Assembly (NCBI RefSeq): GCF_031157275.1
Contig: NZ_JAVIFW010000038.1
Location: 1-34,863, forward strand
Source: Streptomyces sp. LHD-70
GTDB taxonomy: Bacteria > Actinomycetota > Actinomycetes > Streptomycetales > Streptomycetaceae
DNA length: 34,863 nucleotides
Direction: 5' to 3'
Below are positions 1 through 7,497 of this stretch, piece by piece (position 1 is the first letter of the stretch; each line of letters begins with the position of its first letter). The position numbers were made by a program, and so were the translations under genes. The notes below the pieces were generated by a model. The model was not told where the DNA came from. It made no database searches and worked only from the letters and a program-made list of their open reading frames with translations.

Positions 1-119
1 GGAAGCAACGGAGCGACCAGGACCCAGAGTTCATCCGGAACCAACCGCTGTGACAGACCAGCACCCATGGCAAGGCATCATGCCGTAAAGATCTGACGCC
101 ACGTGAGACAACCTCTTAG
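1..119. repeat. left copy of 119-bp terminal inverted repeat
   Basis: These bases are the exact reverse complement of 34745-34863; the match stops at base 120 (T here, C in the other copy). Read outwards, the repeat holds the last 25 or so codons and stop of the small secreted protein encoded at the right end, so a partial 3' copy of that gene sits just beyond the oxidase stop codon. Base composition is about 57% G+C, lower than the neighbouring genes. Two different sequences converge on the same outgoing sequence, which is what a contig ending at an inverted repeat looks like. Confidence 0.97.
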
Positions 120-1630
120 TGCCCGGCGTGTGTGTGCGGTGTACGCACCTTGCCCGCCTTCTCACCCTTCTCGACGACCACGAACTGCCCCATCATTCCC
201 AGGTCCTCGTGGTACAGCAGATGGCAGTGGTACATGTACGGCGTGTCCGGGTCCGCCGGCCCCTCGAAGCGCATCGCCAGTTTCACCGTCGTGTGCCCCG
301 GGACGAAGACCGTGTCTTTCGCGCCGCGCAGCTCGGCCGACGGCTTCTTGCCGTCCACCTCCAGCACCCGGAACTGCACATCGTGAATGTGGAAGTTGTG
401 CGGCGTGCTGTGCTCGTTGCGCACGGTCCAGGTCTCCGCGGTGCCGCGGGTGACCGTCTCGTCGATCCGGCCCATCTGCATCTTCTTGCCGTTGATGCCG
501 GAGGTACGCAGCCCGAAGAATCGTCCGCGTACCGAGTCCGACCCGTCCGGAACCTCCAGCTCGCCCAGCTTGGCTGGCAGTTCGGGAGAGGCCCGCAGGG
601 TCTTCTTCGCCCGCAGCTCCAGTACGTCGAAGGAGTCGTCGCCGCCCGCGAAACGCTTCGACCAGGAGTCACCGTAGGAGTCGTTCGGGAAGCTACGCAG
701 AGTGGTCTTCTCGCCCGGCTTCATCCGCACCACGATCTCGGCCCGCTCACCCGGCGACATCCGGATCCGGTCCATCCGGGTCGTCGTCTCCAAAAGCCCG
801 CCGTCCGTCCCGATGAGCGCGAACTCCCGGTCGTCGGAGAATCCGAAGTCGTATATCCGCGCGGTCGAGGCGTTGAGCAGCCGCAGCCGTACGAGCTCGT
901 CGCCGACCTCCTTGTACGGATCGAGAGTGCCATTGACCATCGTCCGGTTCCCGAGGAACCCGGTTTCCGACAGCATTTTGTGCCCGTGGTCGAACTTCGC
1001 CCCGTCGAACTTCACGTCCTGGACGATGACCGGCAGATCGTCGACTCCGTACCTCTTGGGCAGTGCGAGACGGTCGGACTTCTCGTCGTGAAGGAGGAAC
1101 ATCCCGGCCAGCCCTCGCTGCACATGCTTTTCCGTCTTGCCGTGCGGATGGGGGTGATACCAGAGGGTCGCGGCCGGCTGATTCACGGTCCAGCGCGGGG
1201 TCCAAGTCGCGCCGGGGGCGATCATCTGGTGCGGACCACCGTCCATCTTCGCGGGCAAGTGCATCCCGTGCCAGTGCACGGTGGACTCCTCCCCCAACGC
1301 ATTCTTGATCTTCACCTGGACCTTCTCGCCGCGCTCGGCACGCAGCGTCGGCCCCAGGTAATCCCCGTTGAAGCCCCAGGTCGGCGTCTTCTGCCCGGCT
1401 CTGAATTCCTTCTCTCCGGCCCGCATCGTCAGATCGAAGACCCGGGTCCCGTCCTTCTTCACCGTCGATTTCGCCAGCGGCGGCACCGCCAGCTCGTTGC
1501 TGAAGTCGGTTGAACCGACGGTGGACACCTTGGCGTCGGAGTACAGCCACAGGGCCCCGCCGCCGAGCGCGAGGCCGATGACGACAGCAATCGTCGTGAG
1601 AGTGATGAGGACGCGCTTGAGGCGAGACAT
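116..1630 (-). CDS. three-domain multicopper oxidase, membrane-anchored or exported
   Basis: A 504-residue CueO/CotA-like multicopper oxidase, which oxidises a substrate (metal ion or phenolic) and reduces O2 to water. All four copper motifs are present: HWHGMH (119-124), YHPHPHG (158-164), HNFHIH (411-416) and HCHLLYH (468-474). Met479, ten residues after Cys469, fits the axial type 1 ligand. Residues 7-30 are one hydrophobic segment after an Arg/Lys-containing N-terminus, so the protein is anchored or exported. The ATG at 1630 gives this clean N-terminus; an in-frame TTG at 1696 would add an unlikely 22 residues. The stop codon lies inside the terminal repeat, but the His-rich end (HTHAGH) looks natural. 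Natural substrate is unknown. Confidence 0.9.
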   Translation of the reverse strand: MSRLKRVLITLTTIAVVIGLALGGGALWLYSDAKVSTVGSTDFSNELAVPPLAKSTVKKDGTRVFDLTMRAGEKEFRAGQKTPTWGFNGDYLGPTLRAERGEKVQVKIKNALGEESTVHWHGMHLPAKMDGGPHQMIAPGATWTPRWTVNQPAATLWYHPHPHGKTEKHVQRGLAGMFLLHDEKSDRLALPKRYGVDDLPVIVQDVKFDGAKFDHGHKMLSETGFLGNRTMVNGTLDPYKEVGDELVRLRLLNASTARIYDFGFSDDREFALIGTDGGLLETTTRMDRIRMSPGERAEIVVRMKPGEKTTLRSFPNDSYGDSWSKRFAGGDDSFDVLELRAKKTLRASPELPAKLGELEVPDGSDSVRGRFFGLRTSGINGKKMQMGRIDETVTRGTAETWTVRNEHSTPHNFHIHDVQFRVLEVDGKKPSAELRGAKDTVFVPGHTTVKLAMRFEGPADPDTPYMYHCHLLYHEDLGMMGQFVVVEKGEKAGKVRTPHTHAGH

Positions 1631-1793
1631 GACTCCAGCGTCCCGGCGGGCGCTCGCGCCGACATCGGGGATGGCCCCCAGCAACCCCCCAAGCAACCCC
1701 TACGATTCCTCAGGGATTTCCCGTATGCATCACTCAGTGCCGTGCTTGGTGGCGAGGAGTAATTGTCAATAACTGTGGTTCGGTTGAGGTGGT

Positions 1794-1937
1794 TCAGGCT
1801 GCGTGAGCAACCCCGGACGGACTTCCGAAACCGACCACCAGGACGGGATGCCAGGGTGGGGCGAGCGGCTCCCGAGGGCGAAACTCGGCGTGACAGAGCC
1901 AACGCTCAGTCGACCAGACCACCAACTCGCTGATCAA
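1794..1937 (-). pseudogene. possible coding remnant, unidentified
   Basis: A minus-strand frame of about 47 residues ends at a TGA at 1794-1796. It contains WLCHAEFRPR and HPVLVVGFGSPSG, which read more like real protein than the usual shadow frames of this GC-rich DNA. It has no convincing start codon or ribosome binding site. It could be the 3' scar of a lost gene or insertion sequence, or chance. Confidence 0.2.
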
Positions 1938-1945
1938 CGAAATGC

Positions 1946-1965
1946 CTCCCAGGCCGTGCCGGGAG
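1946..1965 (-). terminator. hairpin downstream of the TerB-like gene
   Basis: CTCCC and GGC pair with GCC and GGGAG around a CGT loop, with a single bulged A. It lies about 47 bases beyond the stop of the minus-strand gene at 2012. There is no T-run, as is common for Streptomyces terminators. Confidence 0.4.
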
Positions 1966-2011
1966 CGGCGAGTGTGCCTGCCGAGCCCGGTACGGCCTGT
2001 TTCGGCTCCGC

Positions 2012-2467
2012 TCAGAGGTCGAACTCGTGCGGCGGCAGGTCGAGGGCGTAGCAGGCTTCGCGTACGACCTGCTGCTCGTCCTTGTCGAAGTCGCCGTCGG
2101 CGCCGCCGATGACGATGCCGATCTGGATCACGGCACGGGCCTCGGCGGGCTTCTTCTTCGCCTTGGCGACCTCCTGCAGGACGCTGACCTTGCCGAAGTC
2201 GTAGTCGGCGGTCAGCTTGTTGCAGTTGTCCTCGAAGCGGCGCTGCAGTTCGTCGGCGGGGAAGTTCTGCAACACGTCGTTGGTGGCGATGAGTTGGGCG
2301 ACCTTGTGGCGCTCGGAAGGGTCGATGGTGCCGTCGGCGGCGGCGACCAGTGCGCACATCGCCATGCTCGCGTCCCTGAAGGCGCCGCTCTTGAGGTCGT
2401 TCTTCTTCGCCAGCAGCTGCGTCTGCATCTGTGTGGCGGACTCCTTGAAGCGGTCGAACAGGCCCAT
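2012..2467 (-). CDS. TerB-like (tellurite resistance/DjlA N-terminal fold) protein
   Basis: A 151-residue, mostly helical soluble protein. It matches the TerB family in its two acidic DGxxD-type turns (ADGTIDPSE near residue 45 and ADGDFDKDE near 126). In TerB these turns bind metal ions. The N-terminus MGLFDRFKESA resembles the start of actinobacterial TerB proteins. The start at 2467 is fixed by GGAG five bases upstream. TerB proteins are linked to stress and envelope functions of the ter system, but no other ter gene is present, so the exact job is unknown. It shares its upstream palindrome with the neighbouring Spo0M-like gene, suggesting common control. Confidence 0.8.
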   Translation of the reverse strand: MGLFDRFKESATQMQTQLLAKKNDLKSGAFRDASMAMCALVAAADGTIDPSERHKVAQLIATNDVLQNFPADELQRRFEDNCNKLTADYDFGKVSVLQEVAKAKKKPAEARAVIQIGIVIGGADGDFDKDEQQVVREACYALDLPPHEFDL

Positions 2468-2524
2468 GAGAACTCCGTACGGGGTCGAGGGGGCGCCCGG
2501 GCCGGGGTCCGGCCCGGGCGACAC

Positions 2525-2548
2525 AACTTCTACAGTCATGTAGAAGTT
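2525..2548. promoter_or_regulatory. perfect palindrome upstream of TerB-like gene
   Basis: The arms AACTTCTACA and TGTAGAAGTT are perfect inverted repeats around GTCA. The site is 58-81 bases upstream of the TerB-like start codon. A very similar site occurs at the same distance before the Spo0M-like gene, so it is likely an operator or activator site. The binding protein is unknown. Confidence 0.6.
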
Positions 2549-2578
2549 AGCAGGGTTGGCACGCTCGCTCGGAGTGCC

Positions 2579-3595
2579 TCACCCTTCTTCCTCTTCTTCG
2601 TCCCCTTCGAAGGCGTCGCCGATCTCGTCGACCACCTCGGCTGCAACCATCCCGCCGACGACCCCGACCGCGAGGCCCGCCGTACCGGCCGCGACGGCGG
2701 TGCCCATGCCCGGTCCGGAGCGGTGGCCGTCGTGGTGGTGCTCGTCATGGCCGTGGTGGTGGCCCTGGTGCCCGATGTGGGAGTGGTCGCCGTGGCCGTA
2801 CTCGGAGTGCGAACCGTGAGAGGTGCCGCTCTCGATCAACTGCCGTACCCAGCCGTCTACTTCGGTGTTCCAGTCGCGCTGCTCGACCGCCGCGTAGCTG
2901 ACCCGGAACCGCGTGATCGAGTCGTGGCCGGACGAGAACAACCCGCCGCGCTTGTCGGCCTCCAGAACGACGTCCATGCCGCCGGGATCGGCAAGGAAGG
3001 TCACCTCGATCTCATTGACGGCGTGCGCGTACGCCGGTGACGGGGTGAGCTCGACCTCCTGGTAGAAGGGCAGCTGCTGGCCAGTGCCGCCGATGCGGCC
3101 GTACTCCAGATCGGCCGACTTGAAGCCGAAGCCGAGCTGTCCGAACGCTTCGAGTACCGCCTCCTGCACGGGCAACGGGCCCACCGCGAGCGGGTCAAGG
3201 TCGCCCTTGTCCTTCGCGCCCGCCACGGCGAGTTCCGTGCGTACGCCGAGCACGACGCCGAGCGGCTGGCCGTGCAGCTCCGTGACCGGCGTCTCCCAGG
3301 GCAGCGTCACGCTGAACGGAACGCTGCGCTGCTCCTCCTCGCCGAGCCGGAAGCCGCCGCCGACCATGAACCGCCCGAAGGTGACGGCGCCCTCGCTCTC
3401 ACCATCCTCGCGCTCGGCCTCCACGCGGGCGACCAGTTCCAGGGTGATCTGCTCGATGTCGAATGCGGCGCTGCCGCCCTTGAGGTGAACCTGCCCGTGC
3501 AGGGCCCCGCCGGGCAGGGCGGCACCGCCTTCGAGCACCGTGTCCACTGTGGGGCCGCCCACGCCGAGCGAGCCGAGCAGCCGTTTGAACACCAT
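2579..3595 (-). CDS. Spo0M/SpoOM-like (arrestin-fold) protein with His-rich tail
   Basis: A 338-residue protein that begins MVFKRLLGSLGVGG, the typical Spo0M family start, followed by the two beta-sandwich halves of the arrestin-like fold (about 1-240). Spo0M is a cytoplasmic sporulation-control protein in Bacillus; the Streptomyces role is less clear. After residue 250 comes a histidine-rich stretch with many HxH and HHH groups. A Gly/Ala-rich hydrophobic segment follows, then an acidic end (DEEEEEG). The His-rich part could bind metal, notable beside a copper enzyme. ATG 3595 is chosen because it gives the family N-terminus with AAGGAG 11 bases upstream; an in-frame GTG at 3607 overlaps that ribosome site. 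Confidence 0.85.
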   Translation of the reverse strand: MVFKRLLGSLGVGGPTVDTVLEGGAALPGGALHGQVHLKGGSAAFDIEQITLELVARVEAEREDGESEGAVTFGRFMVGGGFRLGEEEQRSVPFSVTLPWETPVTELHGQPLGVVLGVRTELAVAGAKDKGDLDPLAVGPLPVQEAVLEAFGQLGFGFKSADLEYGRIGGTGQQLPFYQEVELTPSPAYAHAVNEIEVTFLADPGGMDVVLEADKRGGLFSSGHDSITRFRVSYAAVEQRDWNTEVDGWVRQLIESGTSHGSHSEYGHGDHSHIGHQGHHHGHDEHHHDGHRSGPGMGTAVAAGTAGLAVGVVGGMVAAEVVDEIGDAFEGDEEEEEG

Positions 3596-3658
3596 CGCGG
3601 CGTCCACTCCTTCATGTGAGTGTCTGTCAAGAACCCCTGGCCGACGAGCAGTCGAGGG

Positions 3659-3676
3659 CTCTACAGGAATGTAGAA
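3659..3676. promoter_or_regulatory. palindrome upstream of Spo0M-like gene
   Basis: CTCTACA-GGAA-TGTAGAA matches the palindrome at 2528-2545 in both arms and in spacer length, with one mismatch. It lies 64-81 bases upstream of the Spo0M-like start, nearly the same distance as in the TerB-like gene. Confidence 0.55.
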
Positions 3677-3803
3677 GAATAGAGGAGAGGGTAGCTACGA
3701 CGGACGTCGAAGGGTGTGTTCGCGCCATAGTGCGCAGGCGGCAGGCTCGCGCATCGCTTCAGCGGGGCCCGTCCGGCTCCGGCGCAGCGATGCCGGGGTT
3801 GTG

Positions 3804-5345
3804 TCAGTGCCGACGGAGGCGGGCGACGGCGGCCAGCCGTGCCGCGAGGACCGCGGACGAGGCGAGAGCGGCTGCAGCCGCGCAGATCACCAGAGCCGGC
3901 CAGGCGTAGGCGACCTGCCCGAGGGTTCCGGAGCGCCGCATCAACAGGCCGAAGAGTGCGGCGAGTTGGGTGAAGAAGAGAAGGGGCAGGAGGTGCGGCA
4001 GGCTGCGCAGGGCGAGCCGCCACCACGAGCGTTCCGCGGCGCGCTGTGCCCACCGGCCGGCGCGGGACACGCCGCGGGCGCCGAGGCCGAGCGCCAGCAG
4101 GGTGAGCGCCGCCAGGATCCAGTCGGCCGTCATGGAGAACGGCGCGGCCACCTCGGGCCGCTCGCCCTGGGCGAGGTCGACCAGGCCCTGTGTGATCTGG
4201 GCTGCGTCGTCCCCGGAGATCATGCCGGTGTTGGTGACGACCGCGATGCCGGTTGCGCTGTCGGGCAGCAGGGTGGCCATGGAGTTGTACGTGAGCAGCT
4301 GGCCAGTGTGCTGGATCCGCCGGGGCCCTTCGCCGGTGTTCCGGGACCAGCCCAGGGCGTAGTCGCTGTCTGCCGGAGCGGTCGGCGGTGTGTGCGTGAG
4401 GTCGATGGTCCGGGCGGATGCGATGCGCCGCCCGTCGACGGAGACGCCGTGGTTGTTCTGGGCGATCAGCCACTGCGCGAGGTCATCGGCGGTGGTCACG
4501 ACTCCGTGGCCGCCCGCCGTGAACCAGCGGGGATGCGCCGCAGACACGGTCGTGCCGTACGCGCGCACGTACCCGCGCGCCTGTGCGGGCATCTCGTCCG
4601 TGCCGGAGACGGATGACGTACGCGTCATGTGCAGTGGTCGGAAGATCTTCGCGGACATCTGGTCGGCGAAAGGGCGTCCGCTGACGACCTCGACCAGGCG
4701 GGCGGCGACGAAGTAATTGGGGTTGTGGTAGCGGTACTTGGCGCCGGGATTAGCGGCCAGGGGAGCCTCGCGCATCGCGCTGACGGCCTGTTTGAGCGTA
4801 CGCGGCTGAGCGCGCGTCAGATCGGGGTACGCGGAGTCGGCCATGCCGGAGGTCTGGGTCAGCAGCTGCCTAACGGTGATCCTCTCGGCGCGGGGGTCGG
4901 CCATGGTGAACTCGGGCAGGTAGCGGCGCACTGGCTGGTCGAGGTCGACCTTGCCCGCCTCGACCAGCTGCATGACGGCGAGCGCGGTCATGGCCTTGGA
5001 CAACGAGGCCACCGGCATACGCGTCTGCGCGGTCATGGCGCGGCCGGTCGCGGTGTGCCCGTACCCGGCGGTGTGCACCACGCGGTCGCCCCGGGTCACG
5101 GCGACCACCGCTCCCGGCAGGTTGGTCTCCTCGACGTAGTCGCGCAAAAAACGGTCGACCGCCGCCGGGGCCAAGTTGGCGGCGCGGTCGGCGAGGGTGG
5201 CGCGCTCGGCCGCCGACGCGGGAACAGCGCCGGACAAGGTGGCCGCCGCGATGCCGAGCGTGGCCGCCAGGACGGCGAGACCACGGCGGAAACCGGAATG
5301 GGCGGCGGCACGGTGGGGACCGGAGGGGAAGGCAGGGATCTTCAT
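3804..5345 (-). CDS. exported serine hydrolase (beta-lactamase/D-Ala-D-Ala carboxypeptidase family), membrane-anchored
   Basis: A 513-residue class C-like serine hydrolase of the penicillin-recognising superfamily, acting outside the membrane on peptidoglycan or related esters and amides. The catalytic motifs are SLSK (Ser114, Lys117), YHN (Tyr206, Asn208) and HTG (346-348), in the usual order. A signal peptide ends near AVPASAAE (about 47), and three hydrophobic segments follow residue 405, so the enzyme domain is tethered to the membrane. The ATG at 5345 gives the signal-peptide N-terminus; an upstream in-frame start would add 24 residues before it. It diverges from a two-component system that may regulate it. 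True substrate cannot be told from sequence. Confidence 0.9.
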   Translation of the reverse strand: MKIPAFPSGPHRAAAHSGFRRGLAVLAATLGIAAATLSGAVPASAAERATLADRAANLAPAAVDRFLRDYVEETNLPGAVVAVTRGDRVVHTAGYGHTATGRAMTAQTRMPVASLSKAMTALAVMQLVEAGKVDLDQPVRRYLPEFTMADPRAERITVRQLLTQTSGMADSAYPDLTRAQPRTLKQAVSAMREAPLAANPGAKYRYHNPNYFVAARLVEVVSGRPFADQMSAKIFRPLHMTRTSSVSGTDEMPAQARGYVRAYGTTVSAAHPRWFTAGGHGVVTTADDLAQWLIAQNNHGVSVDGRRIASARTIDLTHTPPTAPADSDYALGWSRNTGEGPRRIQHTGQLLTYNSMATLLPDSATGIAVVTNTGMISGDDAAQITQGLVDLAQGERPEVAAPFSMTADWILAALTLLALGLGARGVSRAGRWAQRAAERSWWRLALRSLPHLLPLLFFTQLAALFGLLMRRSGTLGQVAYAWPALVICAAAAALASSAVLAARLAAVARLRRH

Positions 5346-5404
5346 GTCGCCCAGTGCACCGTCCGGCCCGCCCCCGGCGCATTGGCGTACAAGGGAGTTG
5401 AAAG

Positions 5405-5420
5405 GTAGTACGGGCACTAC
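5405..5420. promoter_or_regulatory. inverted repeat GTAGT-N6-ACTAC between divergent genes
   Basis: The site lies in the 109-bp gap between the serine hydrolase and the sensor kinase. Such repeats are common targets of NarL/LuxR-type regulators, and the response regulator encoded next door is of that type. Control of both divergent genes is inference. Confidence 0.4.
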
Positions 5421-5454
5421 TGCTGCAAGGTCCCCGTGCGGCTACCTTCGACGG

Positions 5455-6675
5455 ATGCGTCACCGCAACGCCTGGCAGGCCCTGGCCCAGAACCCGCTGA
5501 AGCTGCTCCGCTCGAGCTGGCCGTGGCGGTCCGTCGCCTACCTGCTGTCCGGGGTCGCCTTCGGCGCCGTCGCGACGCTCGTCCTGGTGGGCCTGCTGAT
5601 CGCGGGGTTCGCCTCGCTTGTCGTGCTCGTAGGGGCGGTGCTGCTGCTCGGCGTTGCACTGTCCGGCATCGCCGTCACGCGGTTCGAGCGGTGGCGGCTG
5701 CGGCTCGTCGACCTGGACGCGGTGCCCGACCCGCACCGGAAGCCGGAGCTGCCGGGCGTGCGCGGCTGGCTGCACACCCGGCTGCGCGAGCAGGCGACCT
5801 GGCGTGAACTCGGCTTCACCGCCGTGTCGTTGACCGCGCTGTGGTGGATGGACCTCCTCGTCCTGGCCTTCGCCCTGGCTGTGCCCGTCCTGGTGATGCT
5901 GTCGCCCGTCGACGACCCAGGCGCCTGGCCGCTGTTCGTCGTCGGCCTGTGCCTGCTGCCCGCCGCGCCCTACACCATCACCGCCTGGGCGGGCGCCCGC
6001 GCCGCCGTCACCCGGCTGATGCTGGCACCCCGCGACAGCGAACTGGGCCGCCGGCTCACCGACGTGCGCGCCTCCCGCACACGACTCGTCGATGCCTTCG
6101 ACGCGGAGCGCCGCCGTATCGAACGGGACCTGCACGACGGGGCGCAGCAGCGGCTCGTCTCCCTCAACGTGCAGCTCGGCCTCGCCCGCCTCGACACCGA
6201 CCCCGGCTCGGCCCTGTCCACGCAGCTCGCCGCGGCACAGGAGCAACTCACCCTGGCCGTTCAGGAGTTGCGGGACCTGAGCCGCGGGGTCCACCCCAAG
6301 GACCTCACCGATCACGGGCTGACGGCCGCGGTGGAGAACCTCGCCGCCCGCGCCGCGCTGCCCGTCACCGTCGACATCCGCCTGCCCGGACGGCTGCCCG
6401 CGCCCCTGGAGAGCGTCGCGTACTTCGTGATCTCCGAAGCCCTCGCCAACTCCGCCAAGCACAGCGGCGCGAGCCACATTCAGGTGCAGGCCCGCCGGCA
6501 CACCAACCTCCTCACCCTGTCCGTACGGGACGACGGCCGCGGCGGCGCCGAACCCGGGGCGGGCGGCGGCTTGACCGGGCTCGCCGACCGGGTCGCCGCC
6601 GCGGACGGCAGGATCCGCCTGTCCAGCCCGCCGGGCGGGCCTACACTCCTGCACGTGGAGCTGCCGTGCCGTTGA
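5455..6675 (+). CDS. sensor histidine kinase (HisKA_3, NarL-partner type)
   Basis: A 406-residue membrane kinase. The N-terminal half has about four hydrophobic segments (roughly 28-50, 52-75, 120-150, 158-182). The HisKA_3 box has H227 in ERDLHDGAQQR as the likely phosphorylated histidine. The ATPase part shows N332 in the SEALANSAKH box and a DDGRGG box at 359-364. No separate extracellular sensing domain is visible, so it probably senses within the membrane. It overlaps the response regulator by 10 bases, indicating one transcript. Confidence 0.92.
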   Translation: MRHRNAWQALAQNPLKLLRSSWPWRSVAYLLSGVAFGAVATLVLVGLLIAGFASLVVLVGAVLLLGVALSGIAVTRFERWRLRLVDLDAVPDPHRKPELPGVRGWLHTRLREQATWRELGFTAVSLTALWWMDLLVLAFALAVPVLVMLSPVDDPGAWPLFVVGLCLLPAAPYTITAWAGARAAVTRLMLAPRDSELGRRLTDVRASRTRLVDAFDAERRRIERDLHDGAQQRLVSLNVQLGLARLDTDPGSALSTQLAAAQEQLTLAVQELRDLSRGVHPKDLTDHGLTAAVENLAARAALPVTVDIRLPGRLPAPLESVAYFVISEALANSAKHSGASHIQVQARRHTNLLTLSVRDDGRGGAEPGAGGGLTGLADRVAAADGRIRLSSPPGGPTLLHVELPCR

Positions 6676-7313
6676 CCGTCGTACTCGCCGAGGACTCCCC
6701 GCTCATGCGGGACGGCCTGGTCGGCTCGCTCACCCGCTTCGGCCACGAGGTGGCGGCCGCCGTCGGGGACGCGGACGCCCTGGTCGCCGCCGCCCGCGAG
6801 CACCGCCCCGACATCGTCGTGACCGACGTCCGCATGCCTCCGGACCACGCCGACGACGGGCTGCGCGCCGCCATCTCCCTGCGCCGCGAGAACCCGGCCC
6901 TGCCGGTCCTCGTCCTGAGCCAGTACATCGAGCAGTCCTACGCGGCACACGTCCTCGACCTCGGATCGGACAGCGGAGTCGGCTACCTCCTCAAGGACCG
7001 CGTCAGCGCCGTCACGGAGTTCGTCGACGCCGTCACCCAGGTCGCCGCCGGCGCGACGGTCGTGGATCCCGAGGTGGTGCGGCAGCTCCTCAACCGCCGC
7101 CATGACCCGCTGCAACGGCTCACACCACGCGAGCGCGAGGTGCTCGCCCTGATGGCCGAGGGCCGCGCCAACGCCGCCATCGCCCGTGAGCTGTACGTCA
7201 CCGAAGCGGCCGTGAACAAACACGTCAGCAGCATCCTGCAGAAGCTCGAACTCCACGTCGACGGCCAGGGCCACCGCCGGGTCCTGGCCGTCCTCGCCTT
7301 CCTGCGGGCGTGA
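6666..7313 (+). CDS. response regulator, NarL/LuxR type
   Basis: A 215-residue regulator with a receiver domain (acidic pair E9/D10, phosphorylation site D54 in VVTDVRMP, K110 in YLLKD) and a C-terminal LuxR-type helix-turn-helix (about 151-200, with LTPREREVLALMAEG). It starts at a GTG inside the end of the kinase gene, so the two are translationally coupled. It is expected to be phosphorylated by that kinase and to bind DNA as a dimer. A candidate target is the palindrome at 5405-5420 upstream of the operon. Confidence 0.93.
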   Translation: MPLTVVLAEDSPLMRDGLVGSLTRFGHEVAAAVGDADALVAAAREHRPDIVVTDVRMPPDHADDGLRAAISLRRENPALPVLVLSQYIEQSYAAHVLDLGSDSGVGYLLKDRVSAVTEFVDAVTQVAAGATVVDPEVVRQLLNRRHDPLQRLTPREREVLALMAEGRANAAIARELYVTEAAVNKHVSSILQKLELHVDGQGHRRVLAVLAFLRA

Positions 7314-7339
7314 GCGAGGGACAGCACAGCCTGTGAGGG

Positions 7340-7369
7340 GTTTGCCATTCCTTTACAGTGGGTGTAGAA
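7340..7369 (+). promoter_or_regulatory. possible sigma-B-type promoter with overlapping palindrome
   Basis: GTTT (7340-7343), a 16-base spacer and GGGTGT (7360-7365) resemble the Streptomyces sigma-B consensus (GNNT, N14-16, GGGTAC/T), with one mismatch in the -10. The degenerate palindrome TTTACA-N5-TGTAGAA (7352-7369) overlaps it and resembles the sites before the TerB and Spo0M genes. The site is 55-80 bases upstream of the leader ORF. Confidence 0.35.
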
Positions 7370-7419
7370 ACACGCCAGTTGAGCCACAGTTCCGTACGAG
7401 AAGGAGTCACGGTCCCGCA

Positions 7420-7497
7420 ATGGGTGAGCCTCCCAGTACCAGCCGTGCCACGACCTGCCCGCACCGCGTGCGTGAGGGACGGGGGGTGGCACGGTGA
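7420..7497 (+). CDS. 25-residue leader ORF before the first CNNM-type gene
   Basis: The ORF starts MGEPPSTSR and ends GRGVAR. Its stop overlaps the downstream GTG start as GTGA, so translation of the leader could control the membrane-protein gene. An AAGGAG lies 13 bases upstream of the ATG, farther than ideal. An alternative GTG at 7424 in another frame would give a proline-rich frame running into the gene. The early Glu-Pro-Pro recalls Mg2+-sensing leader peptides such as MgtL, but that link is inference. Confidence 0.35.
   Translation: MGEPPSTSRATTCPHRVREGRGVAR

Larger units (their letters stand above)
1631..2011. other. 381-bp intergenic region
   Basis: This gap holds the oxidase upstream region and the region after the TerB-like gene. 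I see a hairpin at 1946-1965 and a short open frame on the minus strand (1794-1937) that may be a gene remnant. A TTGACA hexamer lies on the minus strand near 1770, but no matching -10 box was found at the right distance. Confidence 0.5.

Noticed and set aside
1..119. Terminal repeats as prophage attachment sites
   Set aside because: The copies are inverted. Attachment sites left by integration are direct repeats, and the repeats lie far from the phage block on the left side.
119..1513. Long plus-strand open frame opposite the oxidase gene
   Set aside because: It is the mirror of a gene with complete copper motifs. Such antisense frames are expected in GC-rich coding DNA.
7314..7493. Mg2+ (M-box) or Mn2+ riboswitch before the CNNM genes
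   Set aside because: I could not recognise the conserved core of either riboswitch. The region is short and contains leader ORFs instead.
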